From: Gloeocapsopsis dulcis | GTDB taxonomy: Bacteria > Cyanobacteriota > Cyanobacteriia > Cyanobacteriales > Chroococcidiopsidaceae | Direction: 5' to 3' | Length of the DNA stretch: 64,000 bases | NCBI RefSeq assembly: GCF_032163395.1 | Contig: NZ_CP119968.1 | Coordinates: forward strand, 1,659,501 to 1,723,500 | Shown here: positions 27,707 through 37,193 of the stretch, piece after piece | Layout of the letters: each line of letters begins with the position of its first letter | Position numbering within the stretch: the first letter of the stretch is position 1 | Translations under genes and position numbers: made by a program | The notes under the pieces: model-generated | What the model was told of the DNA's origin: nothing | Seen by the model: the letters and a program-made list of their open reading frames with translations, nothing else | Database searches by the model: none

Positions 27707-28657
27707 ATGACAACTTCATTCGATGTATCGGTTATTATTCCCACCTACAACAGGATTTCAATGCTAGAGGAGGCGCTAGCAAGTGTACTTTCCCAAACAT
27801 TCGATGGCGCTGTTGAAATTATTGTTGTTGATGATAATTCGCAGGATAGAACTTCAGAAATTATTAATCGTAATTATCCAAACATTCGTTTAATTAGCCT
27901 CAAACAAAATATTGGAGCTTATGGTGCAAGAAATCAAGCTTTAATAGAGGCTAAAGGTAAATATATTGCCTTTCTCGATTCTGACGATCTCTGGGAGAAA
28001 AACTATTTAAAAACTCAGATTAATGCTTTGAAAGATAAGGATATGTGCTTTTGTGTTAGCGATATAGTTGTATGGAATATGGAAAAAAAACAAAAGCAGA
28101 TTTTATCTCAGCGACCTAACCTAGACAAGTATACTTCTCTCATTCATCATTTACTAGTTAGCAGTTTCATTCATTCCCCTTCATCTGTTGTCATTCCTCG
28201 AAAAGCATTTGACGAGGTTAGCTTGTTTAACGAAACCATCAGAATAGGCGAAGATGCGGCTCTGTATGAGCGTTGTGTAGTATTTGGATATGATCTAATC
28301 TATACAGGCTTACCAGTTGCAATTAAACGGACACATAGTAGCGATCAGCTGACTAGCCCTAAGAACCTAGAAATTAGAAAGAAAAATAGACTTGCTCGTG
28401 TCAAAAAGCTTTATCCTTTGATTGAGAAGCGCTTTGATATAGTTCCCATTCGATGTATTTATGCAGAGATTAATGCAGATTTCGCTAGTCAGTACTTTAA
28501 TAATAAGTATCTCTTTCATTGGCTTGGCTCGTCGCTATCATCTGCCCGTAATTCCTCTTTGCCATATTCATTGTCAAACATGATAAACGACATCAAAGAT
28601 CTGCTTGACAGAAAACTCAATAGAAAGCCAACTGAGGTTGAAGGTGACTTAATCTAA
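27707..28657 (+). CDS. Glycosyltransferase family 2
   Basis: A GT-A fold transferase of 316 residues. SVIIPTYNRISMLEEAL opens the nucleotide-binding domain, VVDDNSQDRTS holds the first aspartates and FLDSDDLWEKNYL the DxD-type metal site near 88. GEDAALYERC near 178 is the ED acceptor-side motif. It lacks membrane segments, so it is a peripheral enzyme adding one sugar of the repeat unit. Donor and acceptor cannot be read from sequence. It is the first of four consecutive family 2 genes. Confidence 0.85.
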   Translation: MTTSFDVSVIIPTYNRISMLEEALASVLSQTFDGAVEIIVVDDNSQDRTSEIINRNYPNIRLISLKQNIGAYGARNQALIEAKGKYIAFLDSDDLWEKNYLKTQINALKDKDMCFCVSDIVVWNMEKKQKQILSQRPNLDKYTSLIHHLLVSSFIHSPSSVVIPRKAFDEVSLFNETIRIGEDAALYERCVVFGYDLIYTGLPVAIKRTHSSDQLTSPKNLEIRKKNRLARVKKLYPLIEKRFDIVPIRCIYAEINADFASQYFNNKYLFHWLGSSLSSARNSSLPYSLSNMINDIKDLLDRKLNRKPTEVEGDLI

Positions 28658-28680
28658 TAACCAGTTAAAAAAACAGCCTA

Positions 28681-29601
28681 ATGAGCAATTTTTCTAATCC
28701 ATTTGTTTCCGTCATTATTCCAGTTTTTAATGACTCTAAACGTCTAAAAACTTGTCTTGAGGCTTTAGAAAAACAAACTTATCCTAAAAACTTGTATGAG
28801 GTTATTGTTGTTGATAACGGCTCAGATGAAATCATTGAGAAAGTCGTTGGACAATTTAAGCAGGCATTTGCTAGTTATGAAAGTCAACCAGGTTCATATG
28901 CTGCTCGAAACAAAGGGATTTCACTTGCGAAAGGAAAAGTGATAGCCTTTACTGATTCAGACTGCATTCCTGCTCAAAATTGGTTAGAAATAGGAGTAAA
29001 ACATCTCCTGTCTGTACCCAATTGTGGGTTAATTGGTGGTGAGATAGAAATTTTCTTTAAAGATCCTAGCCATCCAACTGCTATAGAACTTTATGATAGT
29101 GTTGTATTTCTTCAACAAAAGAGACTTATTGAAGAAGAAAAATATGGAGCAACTGCTAATGTATTAACGTTTAAAAATATTTTTGAAGATGTAGGTCTTT
29201 TTAATGATCGCTTAAAATCAGGAGGAGATAAAGAGTGGGGACAACGAGTATTTGCTCGTGGATATTTACTAGTTTATGCAGTTGATAGTAAAGTAAAACA
29301 CCCAGCCAGAAATTCTTTAGAGCAAATTTATGCAAAGGCTACTAGAATAAGCGGAGGAATTTATGAATTAGATAAATTATATAATAAGAATTCTACAAAT
29401 TCCTTACCAACTCAACTAATGAAAACTTTATTTGTAGATTTGCGACCTCCGCTTAGATCGGCATTTCATAAATTTTATTTAGATAAGAGGTTAAAGAATA
29501 AACAGCAAAAAACCCAAGCATTTACTGTCGCACTGATTGTACATTATTTTAAGTGTTTTGAAAAGATAAGAATACAGCTAGGAGGTAGCTCTAGAAGATA
29601 A
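28681..29601 (+). CDS. Glycosyltransferase family 2
   Basis: A 306-residue GT-A enzyme with VSVIIPVFNDSKRL, VVDNGSDE and AFTDSDCIPAQNWL (metal site near 86), and a GDKEWGQRVFARGY segment near 182 as the acceptor-side motif. A polar C-terminal tail follows residue 240. It starts 24 bases after the previous gene. The base composition is AT-rich, as in several genes of this cluster, which is common for polysaccharide genes and may reflect exchange between strains. Confidence 0.83.
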   Translation: MSNFSNPFVSVIIPVFNDSKRLKTCLEALEKQTYPKNLYEVIVVDNGSDEIIEKVVGQFKQAFASYESQPGSYAARNKGISLAKGKVIAFTDSDCIPAQNWLEIGVKHLLSVPNCGLIGGEIEIFFKDPSHPTAIELYDSVVFLQQKRLIEEEKYGATANVLTFKNIFEDVGLFNDRLKSGGDKEWGQRVFARGYLLVYAVDSKVKHPARNSLEQIYAKATRISGGIYELDKLYNKNSTNSLPTQLMKTLFVDLRPPLRSAFHKFYLDKRLKNKQQKTQAFTVALIVHYFKCFEKIRIQLGGSSRR

Positions 29602-29686
29602 TAATTTTCGAGTTAACTAAAAATTATAAATGCTATTTATTCAGTAAGTAGTTAGTCCAATTCCTGAAATTAATCGAGCTAATCCT

Positions 29687-30619
29687 ATGTCCAAAGTCTC
29701 CGTTATTATTCCAGCATATAACGCTATGACCTATCTGCCAGAAACTATAGATAGTGTTTTAAGACAGACTTTCACTGACTTTGAGGTGCTAATTGTTGAC
29801 GACGGTAGCTCAGACAAAACTTCTGAGTGGGCTTCTCAATTAACTGATCCACGGGTGAAGTTAATTTCCCAAGAAAATAAAGGTGCAGCTGGAGCGCGTA
29901 ATACAGGAATTGCTAACTCTCAAGGAGAATACATCGCCTTTTTAGATTCTGACGATTTATGGGAACCAACCAAGTTAGAAAAGCAAGTGAAGTGCTTGGA
30001 TAAAAATTCATCCGTTGGCTTGGTGCATACCTGGATAGCTTTTATTGACAAACAAGGCAAACCTACAGGCGAAGTAATGACTACCAAGGCAGAAGGTGAC
30101 GTGTGGAAGCAGGTTGTTGAATACAACCCAGTTCGTTGTGGAAGTACAGCGATGGTTCGCCGTTGTTGTTTTGATGATGGAGCATTTGATCAAAATATAC
30201 GCTTTTCAGAAGACTGGGATATGTGGATTCGTATTGCTTCCCGTTATTCCTTTGCTTTAGTTAAAGAACCTCTAGTTTACTATCGAGAACACCCTCATAA
30301 TAAGTCTAAAAATTATGAGAAATTATTGCTAAGCCTTTGTCAGATAATTGAAAAATCGTTTCAGTCTGTTGCTCCAGAGCTTCTATATTTAAAAAATAAA
30401 GCATATGGTCGCGCCTATCTTCATGTAGCCTGGAAAGCATTTTATTGTAAAAATTACCCTAGAGCATCTGAACTCCGTCAGCAGGCTATTGCAATTTCTC
30501 CTCAACTACGTTATCTCAAAAACTGCATCCGCTTGGGTTTGCTGCTCGTAATTAATCATTGGTTCAGTTCACAAACTTATCAAAGAATGCAAAAAATGCT
30601 CAGATATAAGTCATGGTAA
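29687..30619 (+). CDS. Glycosyltransferase family 2
   Basis: A 310-residue GT-A enzyme. It begins SKVSVIIPAYNAMTYL and has IVDDGSSDKTS, AFLDSDDLWEPTKLE (metal site near 87) and FSEDWDMWIRIA near 175 with the ED motif. The C-terminal 80 residues contain a helical region with a hydrophobic stretch. Its last seven bases overlap the start of the next gene, so translation of the pair is coupled. Confidence 0.85.
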   Translation: MSKVSVIIPAYNAMTYLPETIDSVLRQTFTDFEVLIVDDGSSDKTSEWASQLTDPRVKLISQENKGAAGARNTGIANSQGEYIAFLDSDDLWEPTKLEKQVKCLDKNSSVGLVHTWIAFIDKQGKPTGEVMTTKAEGDVWKQVVEYNPVRCGSTAMVRRCCFDDGAFDQNIRFSEDWDMWIRIASRYSFALVKEPLVYYREHPHNKSKNYEKLLLSLCQIIEKSFQSVAPELLYLKNKAYGRAYLHVAWKAFYCKNYPRASELRQQAIAISPQLRYLKNCIRLGLLLVINHWFSSQTYQRMQKMLRYKSW

Positions 30620-31431
30620 ATAACACAAAAGTCAAACCTGCATCGTCTACATCTTTACACCAGATTTCAGTAGTTATCATTGCTCAAGATGAAGAAGATT
30701 GTATTGCTAATGCAATTAAATCTTGTCTTTCTTTTGCAGATGAGATTATTGTTGTTGATGGAGGAAGTCAAGATAATACAGTTCAAATAGCTAAGAATTT
30801 AGGATGTAAAGTTTATCTCAATCCTTGGCCTGGTTATGCAAAACAGCGCAATTTTGGAGCAGAAAACGCTGAACATACTTGGATATTTTTTATTGATGCA
30901 GATGAAGTTGTCGATCAACAATTAACTCAATTACTTTTAACTTGGAAAAATCAACCAAATTTAGAAGCTGATGCTTTTTCAGTCAACAGAGTAGGAGATT
31001 TTTTGGGTAAATGGCTAGATAGTAAACCAGAAATTCATATCAGATTATACAATAAAACAGTTTGTCAAATCAAAGATGTTTTAGTACACGAACAGCCCGA
31101 TATAAAAGATGCACGCGTAATTCATTTACCAGGTGTTATTTGGCATTTTGGATTTCGGAATATTGAAGAATTAGTAGGAAGATTTAATAAATATACAGAT
31201 TTAGATTCTCAAAAAGCTTATCTTGAAGGACAAAAGTTTAGCTTAGTACGCCTTTTATTAAAACCATATGCTAAATTCTTACAAATATATTTATGGCATG
31301 GTATGTGGAAGCAAGGATTAATCGGCATATTTGTCGCTGGCTTATGGAGCTACTATATTGTCTTAAAAGAGATCAAGCTTTATGAAATATACTGGCAGCA
31401 AAAAGATAGGAACTATAAACACACATTGTAG
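30613..31431 (+). CDS. WaaE/KdtX-like family 2 glycosyltransferase
   Basis: A 272-residue transferase of the WaaE subgroup: ISVVIIAQDEEDCIANAI, IIVVDGGSQDNTVQIA, NPWPGYAKQRNFGAE and WIFFIDADEVVDQQL. The AKQRN segment and the DADE metal site mark this subgroup, which adds beta-linked glucose or similar sugars to lipopolysaccharide cores and sheath polymers. A hydrophobic C-terminal region (about 205-255) suggests membrane attachment. It overlaps the previous gene by seven bases. Confidence 0.85.
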   Translation: MVNNTKVKPASSTSLHQISVVIIAQDEEDCIANAIKSCLSFADEIIVVDGGSQDNTVQIAKNLGCKVYLNPWPGYAKQRNFGAENAEHTWIFFIDADEVVDQQLTQLLLTWKNQPNLEADAFSVNRVGDFLGKWLDSKPEIHIRLYNKTVCQIKDVLVHEQPDIKDARVIHLPGVIWHFGFRNIEELVGRFNKYTDLDSQKAYLEGQKFSLVRLLLKPYAKFLQIYLWHGMWKQGLIGIFVAGLWSYYIVLKEIKLYEIYWQQKDRNYKHTL

Positions 31432-31493
31432 CTTGTTGCATAAAAAAATGTGTAACTTCACCCCAAAACAATTACTAATTCAACTATACATAA

Positions 31494-32882
31494 ATGCATT
31501 TTAGTAATTCTTCAATGAAAAGCTTTAACCTGGGTTTGCAACCACCACAAGCGTGGATCGCAATTCTAGGATTCGTACTTTTTACTGCACTGTGTATAGT
31601 AGTTCATACTAGTAACATATTACGGCTACTTTTTCCTGCAGGTTCTTTTGCTGTAGGTTTTTTTCTTTATTTGCGTCACCCTGAGATTTATATAGGGTTT
31701 ACATTTTGGATGTGGTTTCTTACACCTTGGGTACGCCGTTTAGTAGATTATCAAAATGGTTGGCAAGATCCTAGTGTAGTGCTTCTTGCTCCTTACTTGG
31801 TGACATTTATAACTATCATTACATTTCTGCGATATTTTCCTTTAGTTTATCGACAGACTGGTTTACCTTTTGTGCTTGCTGTTACAGGGATATTTTATGG
31901 TTTTTTGGTAGGATTAATTAATTTACCACCTGCTAGTGTTATTGTTTCACTTCTTAATTGGCTTACTCCTGTTCTTTTTGGCTTTCACTTATTCGTAAAC
32001 TGGCCAGATTATCCCAGCTATCGACAGATTATTGAGCGTACTTTTCTTTGGGGAGCATTGGTTACAGGAGCTTATGGAGTTTGGCAATACTTAGTTGCTC
32101 CTGAGTGGGATCGGTTTTGGCTTGTTAATATGGCTAATCAAGGATTAATTACGTTTGGACAACCGGAACCTTTAGCAATTCGAGTATTTAGCACAATGAA
32201 CGCTAATGGTCCATTTGCAATTGTGATGATGGCAGCTTTATTATTACTATTTAATACGCCAGGAATTTTACGTTTTCCAGCTTCTGCAGTGGGTTACTTA
32301 TCATTTTTGTTGTCATTAACTCGTGCTGCTTGGTTGGGTTGGTTTGCTGGAGTACTTATCTTTGTGACTTCGGTTAAACCACGTATCCAGATACGCTTGA
32401 TTATGACTATTTTGATTATGGTGTTATGCGTTTTACCGCTGACAACCATGGAACCTTTTCACCAAGCGATTAATTCTCGGTTTCAAACTTTTTCCAGTGC
32501 TGGTAATGACATCAGCTATAACGAAAGATCAGAACGCTACGAGCAAAGTATGAATAGTGCGCTTTCTGAGGTTGTTGGAAAGGGATTAGGAGGTGCTGGA
32601 AGTCATCTTGATAGTGCAATTCTCGATACACTATTTTCTTTAGGGTGGATTGGTACTAGTTTGTATTGGGGTGGGTTACTTCTACTGATGTTGGGAACAT
32701 TGCATGCTGTAAGTTTTGATCCTTTTGTTAGTGCTGCTCGGGCAATTAGTATTGGAGTATTTATCCAGTTAGTTTTTGGTAGCGTCATGCTGGAAGTTTC
32801 TGGCGTGATTCTATGGGGATTTCTCGGTATAGCTATGGCGGCTCGTCAGTATTATCAGCATCGAGCCAAATTTTATCTTTAA
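31494..32882 (+). CDS. O-antigen polymerase/ligase-like membrane protein (Wzy-type)
   Basis: A 462-residue protein with about ten to twelve hydrophobic segments and one large soluble loop (about 325-370) containing NERSERYEQSMNSALSEVVG and GLGGAGSHLDS. This layout is that of the Wzy polymerase / WaaL ligase family, which joins repeat units or transfers chains on the outer face of the inner membrane. It is the only such protein in the cluster, so it is the probable polymerase of the polymer controlled by the Wzc-like protein. An internal ATG (MKSFNL) 21 bases on is an alternative start. Confidence 0.8.
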   Translation: MHFSNSSMKSFNLGLQPPQAWIAILGFVLFTALCIVVHTSNILRLLFPAGSFAVGFFLYLRHPEIYIGFTFWMWFLTPWVRRLVDYQNGWQDPSVVLLAPYLVTFITIITFLRYFPLVYRQTGLPFVLAVTGIFYGFLVGLINLPPASVIVSLLNWLTPVLFGFHLFVNWPDYPSYRQIIERTFLWGALVTGAYGVWQYLVAPEWDRFWLVNMANQGLITFGQPEPLAIRVFSTMNANGPFAIVMMAALLLLFNTPGILRFPASAVGYLSFLLSLTRAAWLGWFAGVLIFVTSVKPRIQIRLIMTILIMVLCVLPLTTMEPFHQAINSRFQTFSSAGNDISYNERSERYEQSMNSALSEVVGKGLGGAGSHLDSAILDTLFSLGWIGTSLYWGGLLLLMLGTLHAVSFDPFVSAARAISIGVFIQLVFGSVMLEVSGVILWGFLGIAMAARQYYQHRAKFYL

Positions 32883-32951
32883 AAGTAGAGTAACAGGTTT
32901 TCGTTCATCAATTATTGATATCAGACTACGCAAACACCTTAGTTAACTCAG

Positions 32952-34238
32952 ATGATGAACTTACTTCGTTGGAGACGCTACACCAATTTAGTATTGCTAG
33001 TGTTTAGTACAGTGCTAATTATTAGTTGTACTGCTTTATTGACACCATCTGCGCAAAAACAAGTAGAACAAGCTCGCAGTGCAGATGCTTTTGTTGATTC
33101 GATTGGTGTTAATGTGCATTTAACGTACACTGATACAGCTTACGGAAAATATAAATCAATTATTAGACCTAGGTTACAAGAATTAGGGATACGTCATATC
33201 CGTGATGGCTTTGTGCGCAAAAAACCAAAATATTACCAAAAGCTGCAAGATTTAGCAGACATTGGAATTTACTCGACTTTGATTGCAGGTATTGGTTGGG
33301 TGACTCCACAACAAGCAGTAGAGATTGCCTACCAACTCAATAATTCCTTAGAAGCAGTCGAAGGACCTAACGAATACGACGTTGGTAAAAAGCGTCAACA
33401 GTGGGTACAAAAACTACGTAAGTATATGGAACAACTACATCATGAAGTTAAAAGCGATCGCCAGCTGGATCGCTTACCTATTGTTGGTCCTTCGTTTGTT
33501 GATAGAGACGCTAGCACAGCGATCGGTAAGTTGACTCAATGGGTAGATTACGGCAATATGCACCCGTATAATTATCCCCATAAACCAGGAGATAACAATA
33601 TCGACAAAGAAATTAGCAACCGTTCGCGACCTTTTGACGATCGCCCACTAATAGCTACAGAAGCAGGTTATCACACTGGTAGTGTAAACTCAGATCGCCC
33701 ACTTACCGAGACAGCACACAGTAAGTATTTACCTAGGCTTTTTCTAGAATACTTCAACCGTGGAGTTTTACGTACCTTTGCTTACGAATTCATAGATCAA
33801 AGAACCAAACCCAAGAATCGCGAAGCAAATTTTGGTATTCTCCGCAACGATGGTTCGCCAAAACCTGCCTTTATTACCCTAAAAAACCTGATTGCCTTAC
33901 TCAACGATCCAGGTGAGAGCTTTCCACTTAAATCTCTAGAATATACCCTTGCTGGCGATACAACAAACATCCATCACACACTCTTACAAAAACGCGACGG
34001 CAGATTTTACCTCATTTTATGGCAAGAAGTTACAAGCTTTAATCCGCAAAAACACAGCGATCGCACTGTACCAGAACAGTCAATTACTGTAAATATGAAC
34101 ATGCCAGTTAACCAAGCTAATCTTTATCAAGTTAGTGAATCAATTGACCCAATAAAACAAACAAACCCCAAAAACATCAAGTTAAATATTCCAGACTATC
34201 CAGTAGTTCTAGAATTATTACCACCCATAAATAGTTAA
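32952..34238 (+). CDS. Exported lipoprotein-like glycoside hydrolase
   Basis: A 428-residue protein with a basic N-terminus, a hydrophobic segment and a lipobox-like LIISC, so Cys26 is probably lipidated. The rest is a (beta/alpha)8-type glycosidase of clan A shape: VEGPNEYD places the candidate acid/base at E141 and ATEAGYH the nucleophile at E237. The family is near GH39/xylosidase-like proteins but the exact family is unclear. It is paralogous to the protein at 37.2 kb, sharing SADAFVDSIGVN-, RHIRDG-, FLEYFNRGVLRT- and NREANFGILRND-type segments. It may trim or release the exported polymer. Confidence 0.75.
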   Translation: MMNLLRWRRYTNLVLLVFSTVLIISCTALLTPSAQKQVEQARSADAFVDSIGVNVHLTYTDTAYGKYKSIIRPRLQELGIRHIRDGFVRKKPKYYQKLQDLADIGIYSTLIAGIGWVTPQQAVEIAYQLNNSLEAVEGPNEYDVGKKRQQWVQKLRKYMEQLHHEVKSDRQLDRLPIVGPSFVDRDASTAIGKLTQWVDYGNMHPYNYPHKPGDNNIDKEISNRSRPFDDRPLIATEAGYHTGSVNSDRPLTETAHSKYLPRLFLEYFNRGVLRTFAYEFIDQRTKPKNREANFGILRNDGSPKPAFITLKNLIALLNDPGESFPLKSLEYTLAGDTTNIHHTLLQKRDGRFYLILWQEVTSFNPQKHSDRTVPEQSITVNMNMPVNQANLYQVSESIDPIKQTNPKNIKLNIPDYPVVLELLPPINS

Positions 34239-34337
34239 ACTTCTCTAATTCAAATTTTTCATAACCATAAATAAGAGTAGCCCTTTCATTTTTTCGTATC
34301 CTTTGTATCTTAGTGGTTCATTCTAATTAATAATTTT

Positions 34338-35531
34338 ATGAATCTGACAGTCAAACCTTTCCACCAAAGTCCTACTATAAATTCCATCCAAAAAAACACT
34401 TCTATCAGTATACTTCTACCTAACCTAGATGGTGGTGGTGCAGAATTAGTCATGCTACGTTTAGCCCGAGGATTAGCAAATTTAGGAATCAAAGTAGATT
34501 TAGTTTTAGCAAGAACCGAGGGAGCATATCTAACAAAAGTTCCGGCAAATGTGCGGATGGTCGATCTCAAATCCAAGTCACCAGTTATTTTATTCAAAAC
34601 ATTTGCACTGCGGCGTTACTTGCAACAACAGCAACCTGATATTTTACTTTCTGCACTTGATATAGTTAGTGCAGGAACCTGGGCGAAGCTACTTGCAGGC
34701 GTAGATACTCGCGTTGTGATGTGCGTCCATACTAATCTCTCGCAGCAGTTTCGTGACAAGCCTGATGTTTTTGTAGGAAGAGTTAGAGCTACTTTAGTAC
34801 GCTGGTTTTATCCTTGGGCAGATGCCATCATAGCAGTTTCCCAAGGTGTAGCGCAGGATCTTGCGTGCGTAGCGGGACTACAGGTGCAGAACATTCAAGT
34901 GATCTATAACCCAGTTGTAACACCAGAAGTTCTCAAACAAGCAAAAGAACCACTCAATCATCCTTGGTTTGCTCCAGGAGAACCGCCAGTTATTCTAGGA
35001 GTAGGACGACTTGTTCGCCAGAAAGATTTTGCAACACTTGTGCGGGCTTTTGCTTTGGTAAGACAGCGCTGTGCAGCCCGATTAATGATTTTAGGCGATG
35101 TGGATAAACGCGAACCAGCAATTAAACCGCAACTAGAAGCCTTAGTACAGCAGCTTGGTTTAGAGGGAGAAGTCGCTTTACCTGGATTTGTAGAGAACCC
35201 CTACCCATATATGGCGCAAGCAGGAGTGTTTGTCCTTTCCTCAATTTATGAAGGATTTGGTAATGTCGTTGCAGAAGCGATCGCCACTGGTACATCAGTT
35301 GTTGCCACCAACTGTGAAAGTGGACCTGCAGAAATCTTAGAAAATGGCAAGTATGGCAAGTTAGTTGCCGTAGGTGACGCCACAGCCCTTGCTGAAGCAA
35401 TTGTCACAACACTCCGCAATCCTACTAACCCAGAAATATTACGGCAGCGATCGCAAGTCTTCTCAATGGACAGCGTTGTCGCGCAATATCTCGAAGTCCT
35501 GAGTAACCTCATCAACCACGAACACCACTAA
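34338..35531 (+). CDS. Glycosyltransferase family 4
   Basis: A 397-residue GT-B transferase. SILLPNLDGGGAELVMLRLARGL opens the acceptor domain in the usual GGAE form. The donor domain has ILGVGRLVRQKDFATLV, GFVENPYPYMAQAGVFVLSS and YEGFGNVVAEAIATGTSVVATN with the E-x7-E motif, then a GPAEIL segment. The gene starts with about 25 residues of poorly conserved sequence. It ends just before the next transferase start, with no gap, so the pair is co-translated. Confidence 0.85.
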   Translation: MNLTVKPFHQSPTINSIQKNTSISILLPNLDGGGAELVMLRLARGLANLGIKVDLVLARTEGAYLTKVPANVRMVDLKSKSPVILFKTFALRRYLQQQQPDILLSALDIVSAGTWAKLLAGVDTRVVMCVHTNLSQQFRDKPDVFVGRVRATLVRWFYPWADAIIAVSQGVAQDLACVAGLQVQNIQVIYNPVVTPEVLKQAKEPLNHPWFAPGEPPVILGVGRLVRQKDFATLVRAFALVRQRCAARLMILGDVDKREPAIKPQLEALVQQLGLEGEVALPGFVENPYPYMAQAGVFVLSSIYEGFGNVVAEAIATGTSVVATNCESGPAEILENGKYGKLVAVGDATALAEAIVTTLRNPTNPEILRQRSQVFSMDSVVAQYLEVLSNLINHEHH

Positions 35532-36677
35532 ATGAAAATCCTTTTCTTAGATCAAAGTGGTAAGCCAGGTGGTGCAGAACTGTGTTTGCTCGATATCGCC
35601 AAACCTTATCGAGACAATTGCTTAGTTGGACTATTTGCAGATGGTTCCTTTAAACACTTGCTCCAACAACACAACATTCCAGTACAAGTTCTTGTATCCC
35701 AACCAATCCAAGTCCACAAAGAAAGTAGTTTCATTCAAAGCTTAAGCAGCATTAGTCAAATTGCACCGCTAATTGCTCAAGTAGTTCAGCTCGTTCGTAA
35801 CTACGATGTGATTTACGCTAACACGCAAAAAGCTCTAGTCGTAGGTGCGTTGGCAAGTTTTCTAACACATCGTCCTTTGGTTTATCACTTGCATGATATT
35901 CTATCCGCAGAACACTTTAGCCCTACAAATCGCCGTCTTGCAGTAACTTTAGCTAATCGCTTTGCATCATTGGTAATTGCTAACTCGAAAGCAACTCAAG
36001 CTGCATTTATTGCCGCTGGTGGACGCGCAGATATAACTGATGTCGTCTATAACGGCTTTGAATGCAACCACTATCAGCAACACCAATCGCATTCTGAGCG
36101 AATTCGAGATCAACTAGGGCTTGCAGGACAATTCGTTATAGGTCATTTTAGTCGCCTCTCTCCTTGGAAAGGACAACATATTCTAATTGAAGCACTTGCG
36201 CAGTGTCCTCAGAATGTAACAGCTATATTTGTAGGCGATGCACTTTTTGGCGAACAAGATTACGTTCAACAATTACATCAACAAGTCACCGCACTAAACT
36301 TAGAAAAGCGCGTCAAGTTTTTAGGTTTTTGCTCAGATGTGATCCCACTAATGACTGCTTGCGATCTAGTTGCACACACCTCAACAGCACCAGAACCGTT
36401 CGGCAGAGTCATTGTAGAAGCTATGTTATGTGGTCGTCCTGTTATTGCAGCCCAAGCGGGAGGTGCAATGGAATTAGTAGAAACAGGTAAGACTGGCTGG
36501 TTAATTCCACCAGGAGAGCCTACACAGCTAGCATCAATCATTGTATCTTGTCTTAATCAGCCCCAGAAAACTGCAACTATCGCACGTCAAGGACAACTCG
36601 AAGCTAACCAACGTTTTGACTTGAAAGTAATTGAGCAGCAACTCACTCAACTACTCGATCAATTGCAAGTTAAGTAA
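35532..36677 (+). CDS. Glycosyltransferase family 4
   Basis: A 381-residue GT-B transferase starting directly after the previous stop. MKILFLDQSGKPGGAELCL is the acceptor-side start, GHFSRLSPWKGQHILIEAL and APEPFGRVIVEAMLCGRPVI form the donor site, and GAMELVETGKTGWLIPPG closes the domain. It probably acts on the same chain as its neighbour. It is the last glycosyltransferase of the plus-strand run. Confidence 0.87.
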   Translation: MKILFLDQSGKPGGAELCLLDIAKPYRDNCLVGLFADGSFKHLLQQHNIPVQVLVSQPIQVHKESSFIQSLSSISQIAPLIAQVVQLVRNYDVIYANTQKALVVGALASFLTHRPLVYHLHDILSAEHFSPTNRRLAVTLANRFASLVIANSKATQAAFIAAGGRADITDVVYNGFECNHYQQHQSHSERIRDQLGLAGQFVIGHFSRLSPWKGQHILIEALAQCPQNVTAIFVGDALFGEQDYVQQLHQQVTALNLEKRVKFLGFCSDVIPLMTACDLVAHTSTAPEPFGRVIVEAMLCGRPVIAAQAGGAMELVETGKTGWLIPPGEPTQLASIIVSCLNQPQKTATIARQGQLEANQRFDLKVIEQQLTQLLDQLQVK

Positions 36678-37193
36678 GTAGTCAGCAATAAGTTTAGGCG
36701 GCGAATAGGCAAGCAATTAGCACTTAGCAATAGAACAAAAGCTAATAGCCAATCGCTAATCACTACTCATGACCAATTATCAGCATTTAACTTATATTTC
36801 TTTTTACTATATTACTTATCTTTGCTTGCACATTCTCCTCAATTTTAGTGCATCTACTTAAGTAATGTTTTTGCAGTTTAAATATTCTCAGTAAAACTGC
36901 TATTTTTCTGAATTCAGTAATCTTTCGCTTGGGTATTCAGGAAAGCTGCAGTTAACTTTATCTTAGCAGTTAATTTTATAAAGCTTCTTTAAAGAAGACG
37001 TTAGCAATTCACACAATTAATTTAGTTATTTTGCCGAAACTGATAAAATCTCAACTCTGATTAGTATTAGCTACACTGCTTTTCGATAATTTCTCGCAAA
37101 ATCAATGTACTTACCATACTTTTGCTTCATCCAATAATTGAATTTTAGGCTGTATTAATTTACTTATATTATTTTACTATCTGGGGAAAGACA
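36678..37193. other. Intergenic region before the second glycosidase paralogue
   Basis: The first hundred bases carry short cyanobacterial repeats of the AATAGCTAATCACTA type (36680-36780). The rest is AT-rich and should hold a promoter for the gene at 37194, which is therefore probably transcribed apart from the main run. A clear GGGGAAAG ribosome site lies before that start. Confidence 0.5.
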